Below are positions 7,633 to 14,604 of a DNA stretch of 16,011 bases, in pieces; the stretch's first letter is position 1; the number at the start of each line of letters is the position of its first letter. A program made the translations under genes and the position numbers. The notes beneath the pieces were generated by a model, which was given only the letters and a program-made list of their open reading frames with translations, ran no database searches and was not told the DNA's origin. The stretch spans positions 1-16,011 of the forward strand of contig CACXDE010000040.1 in assembly GCA_902766305.1 (NCBI GenBank), read 5' to 3'. The stretch comes from an uncultured Ruminococcus sp. (GTDB lineage: Bacteria; Bacillota; Clostridia; Oscillospirales; Acutalibacteraceae).

Positions 7633-7662
7633 AAAGTTTTAGGAAAAGGGTTTCCCCCAAAG
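7633..7662 (+). repeat. Dispersed palindromic element E2, shortened copy A
   Basis: AAAGTTTTAGGAAAAGGG followed directly by TTTCCCCC matches the two outer ends of the full E2 elements at 13591-13662 and 15218-15283. The central part present in those copies is missing, so this looks like an internally deleted copy. It lies about 40 bases after E1 copy A, the same order as in the inverted pair near 13.6 kb. Confidence 0.6.
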
Positions 7663-7681
7663 AAGCCCAGCTAAAAAAATT

Positions 7682-7714
7682 GGATCTGCTGCATTAATTA
7701 AATGCGGCAGATCC
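7682..7714. terminator. Strong bidirectional terminator between convergent genes
   Basis: A 14-bp stem, GGATCTGCTGCATT with AATGCGGCAGATCC, has one G-T pair and a 5-base loop. A T-run (tgatttttttt) follows on the + strand and an A-run (ctaaaaaaatt) precedes it, giving T-tails in both directions. It serves the 5S-like gene (+) and the small gene at 7727-8056 (-). Confidence 0.9.
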
Positions 7715-7726
7715 TGATTTTTTTTC

Positions 7727-8056
7727 TCAGCTTCTGAGTGCTTGCTGAAGCCATACATATCCTGTGTCAATTGCATCGAAAAGAGACGGCTGTTCGATTG
7801 ATTTTACAATAGCCTTATGGGGACTGACATTTATATCAGTATTCACGAGCTGTACAAAGGCTTTATCTGCAACCATAAGCTTTTTTACATCCTCACCATT
7901 TGCGTCCTTTTCGTTTACAGGCTCAAAGGGTTTCTTTGACCTTATCTGTATGCGAACCACGTAACTGTCCCTCATATCACCGTAGTAAAGAAGATCATCG
8001 CTCCTTACCAGCGGCTTGCCCTTATAACTGAAAAATCTGCTTTTATTCTCTGCCAT
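7727..8056 (-). CDS. Small conserved-looking protein of unknown function
   Basis: The 109-residue product starts MAENKSRFFSYKGKPLVRSDD and has no signal peptide, membrane helix or cysteine motif. It shows alternating hydrophobic/charged strands (YVVRIQIRSKK, KAFVQLVNT) suggesting a small beta-rich cytosolic protein. A perfect AAGGAGG lies 10 bases before the ATG at 8056, and the stop is 13 bases from a strong terminator, so it is almost certainly a real gene. It lies 81 bases downstream of ireB with a hairpin between them, so it may be transcribed by partial readthrough. I do not recognise the family and assign no function. Confidence 0.75.
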   Translation of the reverse strand: MAENKSRFFSYKGKPLVRSDDLLYYGDMRDSYVVRIQIRSKKPFEPVNEKDANGEDVKKLMVADKAFVQLVNTDINVSPHKAIVKSIEQPSLFDAIDTGYVWLQQALRS

Positions 8057-8102
8057 AGCTGTAACCTCCTTAATAATTCACCTGACAGTCAGCACAAAAC
8101 TA

Positions 8103-8126
8103 AAGCGACGGAAAAATCCGCCGCTT
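8103..8126 (-). terminator. Hairpin after ireB, probable weak terminator
   Basis: AAGCG-a-CGGA (8103-8112) pairs with TCCG-c-CGCTT (8117-8126) around a 4-base loop, with one mismatch inside the stem. On the - strand it lies 11 bases after the ireB stop and is followed by TAGTTTTG, a short and interrupted T-run, so termination may be partial. Confidence 0.6.
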
Positions 8127-8137
8127 AACGTATAACA

Positions 8138-8395
8138 TCAGACATCAAGATAATTCTTAAGCAATATCTCAAGCAGGTCATCCCTGTCGATCTTGCTGAT
8201 CAGACTGCGGGCACTATTATACGTGGTGATATAGGTCGGGTCTTCTGACAAAATATAGCCTACCAGCTGATTGATAGGGTTGTAACCCTTTGAAACGAGG
8301 GCATTATAAACAGTTGTCAGTATTGCCTTAACGGACTCGTCACTGTTATCATTCAATGAAAATACGATAGTCTTATCTGTAGCTTCATTTCGCAT
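8138..8395 (-). CDS. ireB: IreB family regulatory phosphoprotein (UPF0297)
   Basis: IreB is a small cytosolic protein phosphorylated by the PASTA-domain Ser/Thr kinase IreK/PrkC; in Enterococcus faecalis it modulates cephalosporin tolerance. The 85-residue length and the block [27 protein letters not shown] are diagnostic of the family. Two threonines near the N-terminus, T6 and T9, keep the T-x-x-T spacing of the phosphorylated threonines (T4, T7) known from E. faecalis IreB. The ribosome binding site GGAGGTGA is 5 bases before the ATG. A likely promoter lies at 8423-8451, so it can be expressed apart from pheT, which ends 133 bases upstream. No IreK or IreP gene is in the window, so the partner is inferred from the family. 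Confidence 0.94.
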   Translation of the reverse strand: MRNEATDKTIVFSLNDNSDESVKAILTTVYNALVSKGYNPINQLVGYILSEDPTYITTYNSARSLISKIDRDDLLEILLKNYLDV

Positions 8396-8422
8396 CTATA
8401 TCACCTCCAGAACAATACATTA

Positions 8423-8451
8423 ATTGTATCATGTTTTTTATCAGATTACAA
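8423..8451 (-). promoter_or_regulatory. Sigma-A type promoter of ireB
   Basis: On the - strand TTGTAA (8446-8451), a 17-base spacer and TACAAT (8423-8428) lie about 28 bases before the ireB start. The -10 matches at five of six bases and the -35 at four, with ideal spacing. Confidence 0.5.
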
Positions 8452-8528
8452 GCTTTTTTACAAATTATATAAGTTTTGCACAAGTCAAGGCTTGAAATTA
8501 TATGAATTTTTACAGCTTAAAGTCTATG

Positions 8529-10901
8529 TTATGATTTTTTTATAAATACACCCATTGCAGCAAGACTGTCTGTGATCTTGTCTACAACATACTGAACCTC
8601 AGCGGATGAAAGAGTTCTGTCATTTGAACCGAACAGGAATCTTACCGTTATCCTGTGTATAAGCTCTGTGTCATAGGTATCAATGACGCTTACATTCCGG
8701 AGCAGATCTGTGTCAGCATTTTCCCAGCAGGCTCTGATATCGCTGAACAGTACGTCTTTTGGCATATCCATGCTCAGGTCGTACTCTATTGACGGATACT
8801 TTGAAGGCTCGTCATAAACCAGCTCCTTGCCCTTTGCGCCGGCAAACTTATCAACATCAATTTCTGCAAACACGATATTGCCCTTTTTGTCAATATTCTT
8901 TCCTACAGTCGGATGAACCATTCCGATAAATCCTACATCAGTACCATTTATAAGTATGCGGTTGTAGTTTACAGGATGCTCGTAAGAGTGTTCAGCCTGA
9001 GTTTTCAGGAAGGTAAGCTCACAGTGCTTTATATCATCTGTAAGTGAGGACAGAATATCACGCAGACGGAAGTACTGATCCTTTATGCTGTTTGTTTTGC
9101 TGAACAGTGTGATGCCCAGCATTTTGTTTTCTATGCAGAGATTGTTTTCGTCAACGCCGTTTACAACTCTGCCTATTTCAAAGATACCGAAATCATTTGA
9201 ATATGAAACATTTGTGCGTACCTGACAAAGCTGTGTGGGTATCATTGACCTTCTCAGTGTTTCAATGTTGGGGTTAGTAGCATTTGCAAGCTTTATGTTA
9301 TCCTCAACAGGAATGCCTATAGCCTTCATTTCATCATTATATGCCCATACATAAGAGTGTACCTCGTGCAGACTGAAACGCTTTACAAGGAGATCCTTTA
9401 TCTTTTCTTCATCTGTTTTTACTTCTGTAGGTCTGACAGGATAGAGCGGTGAAAGAGCTGTATTTATCTCAAAGTTATCGTAGCCGTATATTCTTGTTAT
9501 CTCTTCGATAATGTCGGCTTTCATAGTAACATCCTTGGTAATTCTCCATGAAGGAACATCGACCTTGAAATTATCTCCGTTTCTTTCAGCTTTGAATCCA
9601 AGTCCGGTAAGTGTTTTTACTATAGTATCGCCGTCAATTTTAATACCTGTGTATCTGTCTACATATGCCTGATCAAATTCTATTGAAACGGGCGGGAACT
9701 TGACAGCATATTCATCTGTAAGTGAAGATACGACCTTTGCGCCGCTGTCATATTTTTTCAGCAGATAGATAAATCTTCCTATAGCCGGAACTGTCATTTC
9801 AGGATCAAGACTTTTTTCGTAGCGCATTGAAGCGTCTGTCCTGTGTGAAAGCCTGACTGTAGATTTACGTATGCAGGCGGCATCAAAGTTTGCTGACTCA
9901 AGGGCAAGAGTAGTAGTGTCATCCTTTATTTCACTGTCAAAGCCGCCCATGATTCCGGCAATAGCAACAGGGGTATTGTCGTTGCATATCATAAGAGTGT
10001 TTTCGTCAATATTGCGTTCAACCTCGTCAAGGGTTGTGAATCTGAACGGCTCAGGGAAACGCTTTATCCTTATCTTGTCAACACGTCTTGCATCGAATGC
10101 GTGCATAGGCTGTCCCATTTCGAGCATGAGATAGTTTGTAAGGTCTGCAAGGAAGTTGATGGCCCTCATTCCGCAGTAGTAGAGTCTTATTCTTATATTG
10201 ACAGGGCTTACATTGCGGCTGATATTTTCAACCTTGATACTGCTGTAGCGCTTGCAGAGATTGTCCTCTATTTTGAGATCGACAGGGGGAAGCTCTGAAT
10301 ATACTGTCAGATCGTCTGTTTCAAGATTTTTCAGCGGTCTTTCTGCGAGGGCGGCAAATTCTCTTGCAATACCGTAGTGTCCCCAGAGGTCAGGACGGTT
10401 AGTAAGAGACTTGTTATCGACTTCAAACACGATATCATCTATGTCATAAACGGACTTTATATCTGTGCCGTTTGGAATATCATCTGTTATCTCCATAATG
10501 CCGGAATGATCGTCAGACAGACCGATCTCGGACTCACTGCAGCACATACCGTATGACGTATATCCGGCAAGCTTCCTTGGAGAAATGGTTATATCACCAA
10601 TCTGTGCGCCTATCTTTGCGAACGCAGTCTTCATGCCGACTCTGACATTAGGAGCGCCGCATACAACATCAGTAAGCTCCCCGTCTCCTGCATCCACTTT
10701 GAGAAGGTGGAGCTTTTTTGAATCAGGGTGTTCCTCAACGGATTTTATTTCAGCAACAACTACACCGCTGAGATCACGTCCCTTGAAAAATATCTCGTTT
10801 TCCACCTCGGCAGTGGAAAGAGAAAATCTGTGTATCAGGTCTACCTTATCAAGACCGTCAAGATCTACAAAATCGCAGATCCAATTCATTGATAAAAACA
10901 T
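8529..10901 (-). CDS. pheT: Phenylalanine-tRNA ligase beta subunit
   Basis: Non-catalytic/editing subunit of the cytosolic alpha2-beta2 PheRS that charges tRNA-Phe. The 790 residues match the family. In order: an N-terminal tRNA-binding OB domain (GVVVAEIKSVEEHPDSKKLHLLKV around 45-70, followed by DVVCGAPNV), the B3/B4 editing domain (about 200-390, including NYLMLEMGQPMHAFDA), the B5 domain (about 400-470, with RYTGIKI and VPSWRITKDVTMKADIIEEI), and a C-terminal FDX-ACB anticodon-binding domain (last ~95 residues, with NDRTLSSAEV). GGGAGG lies 8 bases before the ATG. It follows pheS by 17 bases in the same transcript, under the T-box leader. I see no hairpin terminator directly after the stop. 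Confidence 0.97.
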   Translation of the reverse strand: MFLSMNWICDFVDLDGLDKVDLIHRFSLSTAEVENEIFFKGRDLSGVVVAEIKSVEEHPDSKKLHLLKVDAGDGELTDVVCGAPNVRVGMKTAFAKIGAQIGDITISPRKLAGYTSYGMCCSESEIGLSDDHSGIMEITDDIPNGTDIKSVYDIDDIVFEVDNKSLTNRPDLWGHYGIAREFAALAERPLKNLETDDLTVYSELPPVDLKIEDNLCKRYSSIKVENISRNVSPVNIRIRLYYCGMRAINFLADLTNYLMLEMGQPMHAFDARRVDKIRIKRFPEPFRFTTLDEVERNIDENTLMICNDNTPVAIAGIMGGFDSEIKDDTTTLALESANFDAACIRKSTVRLSHRTDASMRYEKSLDPEMTVPAIGRFIYLLKKYDSGAKVVSSLTDEYAVKFPPVSIEFDQAYVDRYTGIKIDGDTIVKTLTGLGFKAERNGDNFKVDVPSWRITKDVTMKADIIEEITRIYGYDNFEINTALSPLYPVRPTEVKTDEEKIKDLLVKRFSLHEVHSYVWAYNDEMKAIGIPVEDNIKLANATNPNIETLRRSMIPTQLCQVRTNVSYSNDFGIFEIGRVVNGVDENNLCIENKMLGITLFSKTNSIKDQYFRLRDILSSLTDDIKHCELTFLKTQAEHSYEHPVNYNRILINGTDVGFIGMVHPTVGKNIDKKGNIVFAEIDVDKFAGAKGKELVYDEPSKYPSIEYDLSMDMPKDVLFSDIRACWENADTDLLRNVSVIDTYDTELIHRITVRFLFGSNDRTLSSAEVQYVVDKITDSLAAMGVFIKKS

Positions 10902-10918
10902 TTTTCTGTCCTCCCTTA

Positions 10919-11968
10919 TTAATCATCCGTGAACTGTGACAGAACCTTAAGACTGCCGCTGTTCAGATCTCTTATATCCTTTATTCCGTATTTCATCATT
11001 GCAAGTCTTGTCAGACCAAGTCCGAACGCAAATCCGGTATATTCCTCAGGGTCAATACCGCCCTCAGTCAGAACATTGGGATGTATCATGCCGCAGGGGC
11101 ACAGCTCCAGCCATCCGCTGTGCTTGCAGGAGGGACAGCCCTTTCCGCCGCAGATAAGACAGCTGATATCAAGCTCGAAGCCGGGTTCGACGAAGGGGAA
11201 GAAGCCGGGGCGCAGACGTACCTTTATATCCTTGCGGAAAACCTCGGACAGCATTGTCTTCATGAAATAGATCAGGTTTGAAATGGATATATTCTTATCA
11301 ACCATCATTCCTTCCATCTGGAAGAAGGTATTCTCATGGCTTGCGTCCGTTGCTTCATTTCGGAAGCATCTGCCGGGGAAGATTGCCTTTATCGGTACGC
11401 CGTTTTCTTTAAGCGCCGGACCATACTTTCTCAGAATAGCATTCTGTGCGGCAGAGGTCTGTGATTTCAGAAGCTGACCGTTTTCAAGATAATAGGTATC
11501 CTGCATATCTCTTGCCGGGTGGTGCTTGGGAATATTTACGGCTTCAAAGCATTCATAGTCCGTAACGACCTCCGGATAATCCTCTACAGTGAATCCCATT
11601 GACTTGAAAATGTTTTCGCACTGTCTCTGTACAAGCGTTATAGGATGATATGAACCCATATTTTTTGCAGCAGGGGCTGTTATATCGAAGGAGGGCATAG
11701 AGGCTATTTCCATCTCGACCTGATGGCGTCTGAGCTCCTCTGTTTTTTCCTCGATCTTAGTCATAGCAGCTTCTTTCAGCTTATTGACATCAGCACCGAA
11801 GGCTTTTCTCTGATCTGCTGCAAGCTCCTTCATACCCTTCATCAAAGCAGTGATACTGCCTTTTTTTCCAAGATATGCTACTCTGATCTTATCAATTTCT
11901 GCAAGATCGGATATCCCGGACAATTCTTTTTCCATTTTTTCCTTCAGACTTAAAATTCTTTCATCCAC
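10919..11968 (-). CDS. pheS: Phenylalanine-tRNA ligase alpha subunit
   Basis: Catalytic class II subunit. The 349 residues carry an N-terminal coiled-coil arm (about 1-90), motif 2 at GRCFRNEATDASHENTF (199-215) and motif 3 at GFAFGLGLTRLAM (312-324). A cysteine cluster C270-x2-C273-x4-C278-x2-C281 resembles the CGGKGC..CK insert of many Firmicutes PheS, with two further cysteines at 290 and 292. Unusual points: the segment that reads THTS in typical bacterial PheS is SQTS here (169-172), and motif 2 reads FRNEATDASHE rather than the common YRRD..DATH. The start codon is GTG at 11968, with AGGAGG (11977-11982) 8 bases before it. Expression is controlled by the T-box leader upstream. Confidence 0.96.
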   Translation of the reverse strand: MDERILSLKEKMEKELSGISDLAEIDKIRVAYLGKKGSITALMKGMKELAADQRKAFGADVNKLKEAAMTKIEEKTEELRRHQVEMEIASMPSFDITAPAAKNMGSYHPITLVQRQCENIFKSMGFTVEDYPEVVTDYECFEAVNIPKHHPARDMQDTYYLENGQLLKSQTSAAQNAILRKYGPALKENGVPIKAIFPGRCFRNEATDASHENTFFQMEGMMVDKNISISNLIYFMKTMLSEVFRKDIKVRLRPGFFPFVEPGFELDISCLICGGKGCPSCKHSGWLELCPCGMIHPNVLTEGGIDPEEYTGFAFGLGLTRLAMMKYGIKDIRDLNSGSLKVLSQFTDD

Positions 11969-12044
11969 TTTTTATACCTCCTGGATATAGCGTTTAGTTG
12001 TCGGTGCTAAGTATTGGTTATTAAACAGGGCATGACCAGGCATG

Positions 12045-12297
12045 AAAAATCCCTGTACAGCCCTTCAGCCGTACAGGGACGAAAATACATTTCCGCGGTA
12101 CCACCCTGATTTTTGCAAACGATGCAAACACTCTTCGGGACTGTAACGGAAGTCCGCCGTCACAGCCTACAGTCAAAAAAGAGTTCAGCCGTGCCGCTCG
12201 GAAGGGAACTTCAACACCGCTTTTACATCCGTCTTTCAGCCGGGGACAGACTCTCTGGGGTAATGCACAGTGTTTACTTTCCTTCGTCAGTGCGTGT
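12045..12297 (-). promoter_or_regulatory. T-box riboswitch (tRNA-Phe sensing) upstream of pheST
   Basis: The - strand carries the T-box sequence AGGGTGGTACCGCGGAA (12091-12107), whose UGGU can pair with the ACCA end of uncharged tRNA-Phe. Stem I has a specifier loop: GAAGG pairs with CCTTC below it and AACAC pairs with GTGTT above it. The 5' side of the loop holds AAAGTA and the 3' side GAAGTTC, so the specifier reads UUC (12206-12208), a Phe codon. The terminator is CCCTGTAC (12071-12078) with GTACAGGG (12051-12058), followed by five Ts at 12045-12049. High uncharged tRNA-Phe should favour the antiterminator and pheST expression. The rest of the gap down to pheS holds only the ribosome binding site. 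Confidence 0.94.
12051..12078 (-). terminator. Regulated intrinsic terminator of the pheST T-box
   Basis: An 8-bp GC-containing perfect stem (CCCTGTAC/GTACAGGG) with a 12-base loop, followed on the - strand by ATTTTTC. It lies just after the T-box sequence, with which it competes for folding. It ends about 80 bases before the pheS GTG. Confidence 0.9.
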
Positions 12298-12303
12298 ATC
12301 AAT

Positions 12304-12332
12304 ATTTTAGCACATAATTTTTGATTTTTCAA
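12304..12332 (-). promoter_or_regulatory. Sigma-A promoter of the pheST T-box transcript
   Basis: On the - strand TTGAAA (12327-12332), a 17-base spacer and TAAAAT (12304-12309) match the housekeeping consensus at five of six bases... the -35 differs at one to two positions and the -10 at one. It places the transcript start near 12297, just before stem I of the T-box. It is divergent to the promoter at 12373-12401. Confidence 0.78.
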
Positions 12333-12372
12333 GCAATAATAATAGTATAGATCGGATTTATTGAAAATTACG

Positions 12373-12401
12373 TTGATATTTCGTTTTTTTTGTGCTATAA
12401 T
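12373..12401 (+). promoter_or_regulatory. Sigma-A promoter of the membrane protein/Nudix operon
   Basis: TTGATA (12373-12378), a 17-base T-rich spacer and a perfect TATAAT (12396-12401) lie 36 bases before the gene start at 12438. It rules out the longer reading of that gene beginning at 12390, which would start inside the promoter. Its -35 is 40 bases from the -35 of the divergent pheST promoter. Confidence 0.82.
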
Positions 12402-12437
12402 TTACAAATAGTCCATAATTGCTGTGAAAGGAAGTTA

Positions 12438-13067
12438 ATGAAAATGGGAAAATTAATGGATGTAGGTACTATGGAAAACTACTATGAACAGATAGTAGTA
12501 AAAAAAATGGCACAGAGTAAAAAGATAATGATAGTTATAGGTTTTATTATGCTGGTGCTTGTTATAGTAGTTTCTATAGCTTTTTCGGCTGCCATACCGC
12601 CGCTGACGGTTGTTGCTGTTGCTGCTTTTATAGGCTGCGGGTATCTTATATATCATATCATATCAAACCTCAAGGTTGAATATGAGTATACATTTGTCGG
12701 CGGCGAAATGCGTGTGGAGAGAATAAAAAGACAGATAAAAAGAAAAAAGGTATGCGCCTTTGACGTGAAAGCTGTGGACGATCTTGGAAAGTACAATAAT
12801 CCGGAAACAGGTGAGAGAAATGTCGACATAAAAAAGCATGAGCTTGTTCTGAGGGCAGAAAGCGATGATATGAACCCTGACACATATTATGTGGTTATTC
12901 ATGACAAGATCAGACATAAGCCGGCTGTACTTATTTTCAATCCGGATAAGACCACTCTTGAAAAGATACGTCCCTTCCTGTCTATAGCTTTGAAGAAGAA
13001 ATTCCTCAACATACAGAATGACGAAAAAAAGGCACAAAGCAAGACTGAAACCAAGAAAGAGGCATGA
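12438..13067 (+). CDS. Two-helix membrane protein, possibly DUF6106 family
   Basis: The 209-residue product has a short cytosolic N-terminus, two hydrophobic helices (about 29-51 and 54-76) joined by a tight turn with PP, and a soluble domain of ~130 residues. The soluble domain has the block VEYEYTFVGGEMRVERI, a basic RQIKRKK stretch, and near the end AVLIFNPDKTTLEKIRPFL; it closes with a K/E-rich tail. This pattern resembles the DUF6106 proteins of Clostridia, recalled from memory, and no biochemical role is known to me. AAGGAAG precedes two possible ATGs (12438 and 12444); either fits. It shares a promoter with, and ends 4 bases before, the Nudix gene, so the two are probably translated from one mRNA. 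Confidence 0.82.
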   Translation: MKMGKLMDVGTMENYYEQIVVKKMAQSKKIMIVIGFIMLVLVIVVSIAFSAAIPPLTVVAVAAFIGCGYLIYHIISNLKVEYEYTFVGGEMRVERIKRQIKRKKVCAFDVKAVDDLGKYNNPETGERNVDIKKHELVLRAESDDMNPDTYYVVIHDKIRHKPAVLIFNPDKTTLEKIRPFLSIALKKKFLNIQNDEKKAQSKTETKKEA

Positions 13068-13071
13068 TATT

Positions 13072-13572
13072 GTGGATAATGAGCTTACAACCCTTTGTTA
13101 TATAGAAAAGGATGGAAAATATCTGATGCTTCACCGCACAAAGAAGCAGAGTGATCCAAACCGTGATCTTTGGATGGGAGTGGGCGGTCATTTTGAGAAG
13201 GGTGAAAGTCCGGAGGACTGTGTTGTCAGAGAAGTGCGTGAGGAAACAGGTTTTGAACTGACAGACTATAAGCTCCGCGGGGTTGTCAGCTTTTCTGACA
13301 ACGATTGGTACGAATATATGTTCCTGTACAGTGCGCAGGGATTCAAGGGTGAAATGATTCAATGCAATGAGGGCGACCTTGAATGGATAGACAAAGAAAG
13401 CGCTGTCCGTGATCTTCCGATATGGGAAGGCGACAGGATATTTCTCAGACTGATGAATGAGGGCAGACCCTTCTTCTCGTTAAAGCTCCGATACGAAAAC
13501 AAGATTCTGAAAAGAGTTGTCCTTGACGGGAAGGAATGGGACGAGCAGGCTGTTCGGGCGGCAGTTTCATAA
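13072..13572 (+). CDS. Nudix hydrolase, MutT/8-oxo-dGTP diphosphatase-like
   Basis: It hydrolyses a nucleoside diphosphate linked to another moiety; close relatives are annotated as 8-oxo-dGTP diphosphatases that clean the nucleotide pool. The 166 residues carry a perfect Nudix box G39-x5-E45-x7-R53-E54-V-x-E57-E58-x-G60-F61, with the metal-binding REVREE core. The opening VDNELTTLCYIEKDGKYLMLHR is the family's usual N-terminus. I chose the GTG at 13072 because AAAGAGG ends 9 bases before it and it lies 4 bases after the upstream stop. The open frame runs back to 13018, but that stretch translates to a basic, K/R-rich peptide overlapping the upstream gene. The true substrate cannot be read from sequence. 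Confidence 0.9.
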   Translation: MDNELTTLCYIEKDGKYLMLHRTKKQSDPNRDLWMGVGGHFEKGESPEDCVVREVREETGFELTDYKLRGVVSFSDNDWYEYMFLYSAQGFKGEMIQCNEGDLEWIDKESAVRDLPIWEGDRIFLRLMNEGRPFFSLKLRYENKILKRVVLDGKEWDEQAVRAAVS

Positions 13573-13590
13573 ATTAAAACGTAACATTGT

Positions 13591-13662
13591 GGAATTTTTC
13601 TGGGGGACCCCCTTTGTTTGAAAATAAAGGGTTATCCCCCAGACCCCTTTCCTAAAAAACTG
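13591..13662 (-). repeat. Dispersed palindromic element E2, copy B (inverted)
   Basis: Seventy-two bases whose reverse complement aligns along its full length with 15218-15283: shared blocks are GGAAAGGGGT, GGGGGATAACCCTTT, TTCAAA and TCCCCC, with a few short indels. It can fold with GGGGG and CCCCC arms around AACCC/GGG inner pairs. It starts 19 bases after the Nudix stop and lies about 30 bases from E1 copy B. Confidence 0.85.
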
Positions 13663-13693
13663 ATTTTTATAGTTTAAAAAGAATACAATAAAT

Positions 13694-13766
13694 GGGTGCA
13701 GGGAACTTGTTCCCTGCCGAGGTCCGGGCGAGAAGCCGGGGCAGGGGTTGGGGCGGCAGCCCCAAC
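13694..13766 (-). repeat. Dispersed palindromic element E1, copy B (inverted)
   Basis: Seventy-three bases that match the reverse complement of 7533-7592 with a 13-bp insertion (gagaagccggggc) and only a few substitutions. Both hairpins are kept: AGGGAAC with GTTCCCT, and TTGGGGC with GCCCCAA. It lies between the 3' ends of the Nudix gene and the putative anti-sigma gene. Confidence 0.88.
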
Positions 13767-13801
13767 TCATCAATCGATTAAATGAGAACAGAATAAATAA
13801 T

Positions 13802-13837
13802 AATTCCTTCCCTGCTCTGAGAAGCCGGGAAGGAATT
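13802..13837. terminator. Bidirectional terminator between convergent genes
   Basis: AATTCCTTCCC (13802-13812) and GGGAAGGAATT (13827-13837) form a perfect 11-bp stem with a 14-base loop. TTTTATATATTTT follows on the + strand; on the - strand the tail AATTATTTATT is poorer. It is 10 bases from the end of the putative anti-sigma gene and also serves the Nudix operon. Confidence 0.75.
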
Positions 13838-13846
13838 TTATATATT

Positions 13847-14602
13847 TTACTTTTCAGCGGCGCTGTTATCAGCTGCGTTGTAGCTGTCAAGTTCGCTGTA
13901 TATATTGTTGAACATTGTGTCTCTGTCCAGTCCGAACATTTTGCTGAAGCTTTCAATAAAGCCAATGTTTGTTGTTTTATCTGTTTCAACAACTACTCCG
14001 TTCGGGAGAAGTGCATACGCTGATACTGTGTTTTCATCCACTCTGAATTTTCCGTCTGCAACACCGTCTTTTTCATCTTCTGTAAAGAGCATATTCTGTG
14101 TGCCGACATTATCCGTCATGCAGAGCCATTTTTCACCGTCTATCTCCTTAAATTCGGAAACAGTTGACTTGTCTATATCAGTGTAGAGGTTGAGTGTTGG
14201 GTTCGGGTCAGTGGATGCAAGGAAATATTCATCATGATCTACAAAATAAAGCTTGTTGTTTTCCCTGTCGAAATCTCCGTATATCCACACTGTATATTGT
14301 GTGTCATTATCTATCAGTTCCCACATACGTGTGCCGGTTCTGAAATCGACATATCTTGCCTTTTTTTCTACACCGTTAAACATAACGGTATCATACTCTA
14401 TTCTTGATGCGGATACAGCTATAGTTCCTGCCATTACAAGAATTACTGCTGCTGCGACTGCGCAGATCACCTTTGTAATCTTTCTTTTTGTCTGTTTTTT
14501 AGCTGTCATATTCAATATCCTGTTTCTGAGTTCGTCACTTGCGTGAACATTGCCGTATGTTTCTCTGTAAAGCCTGCTGATTCTGCTGTCCAGTGCTGTC
14601 AT
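13847..14602 (-). CDS. Single-pass membrane protein, probable anti-sigma factor
   Basis: The 251-residue product has a ~42-residue cytosolic N-terminus, one transmembrane helix (about 43-65, after TKRKITK) and a ~185-residue extracytoplasmic domain rich in D, T and Y. This topology and its position directly after a sigma gene (2-base gap, ribosome binding site GGGGAGG inside the last sigma codons) are the main reasons for the call. The N-terminal region (SRISRLYRETYGNVHASDELRNRIL) would be the sigma-binding part; it lacks the H-x3-C-x2-C zinc anti-sigma motif. The external domain has no fold I recognise and may sense an envelope signal. The tight coupling implies balanced synthesis with the sigma factor. 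An alternative is a co-regulated envelope protein. Confidence 0.75.
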   Translation of the reverse strand: MTALDSRISRLYRETYGNVHASDELRNRILNMTAKKQTKRKITKVICAVAAAVILVMAGTIAVSASRIEYDTVMFNGVEKKARYVDFRTGTRMWELIDNDTQYTVWIYGDFDRENNKLYFVDHDEYFLASTDPNPTLNLYTDIDKSTVSEFKEIDGEKWLCMTDNVGTQNMLFTEDEKDGVADGKFRVDENTVSAYALLPNGVVVETDKTTNIGFIESFSKMFGLDRDTMFNNIYSELDSYNAADNSAAEK

Positions 14603-14604
14603 AA

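Noticed and set aside
8464..8488. TTGACT with TATAAT on the - strand upstream of ireB as the promoter
   Set aside because: Spacing is only 13 bases, too short for sigma-A; the pair at 8423-8451 has 17 bases and lies closer to the gene.
12021..12332. 103-residue open frame on the - strand
   Set aside because: It overlaps the T-box leader and its promoter, which explain the sequence; there is no ribosome binding site.
12390..12437. Upstream extension of the membrane protein start to 12390
   Set aside because: It would begin inside the -35/-10 region of the promoter at 12373-12401; the ribosome binding site supports 12438 or 12444.
13018..13071. ATG at 13018 as the Nudix start
   Set aside because: It overlaps the preceding gene, adds an atypical K/R-rich peptide, and the GTG at 13072 has a well-spaced ribosome binding site and matches the usual N-terminus.
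13567..13992. 141-residue open frame on the - strand
   Set aside because: It crosses E1, E2 and a terminator hairpin and overlaps the end of the putative anti-sigma gene in another frame.
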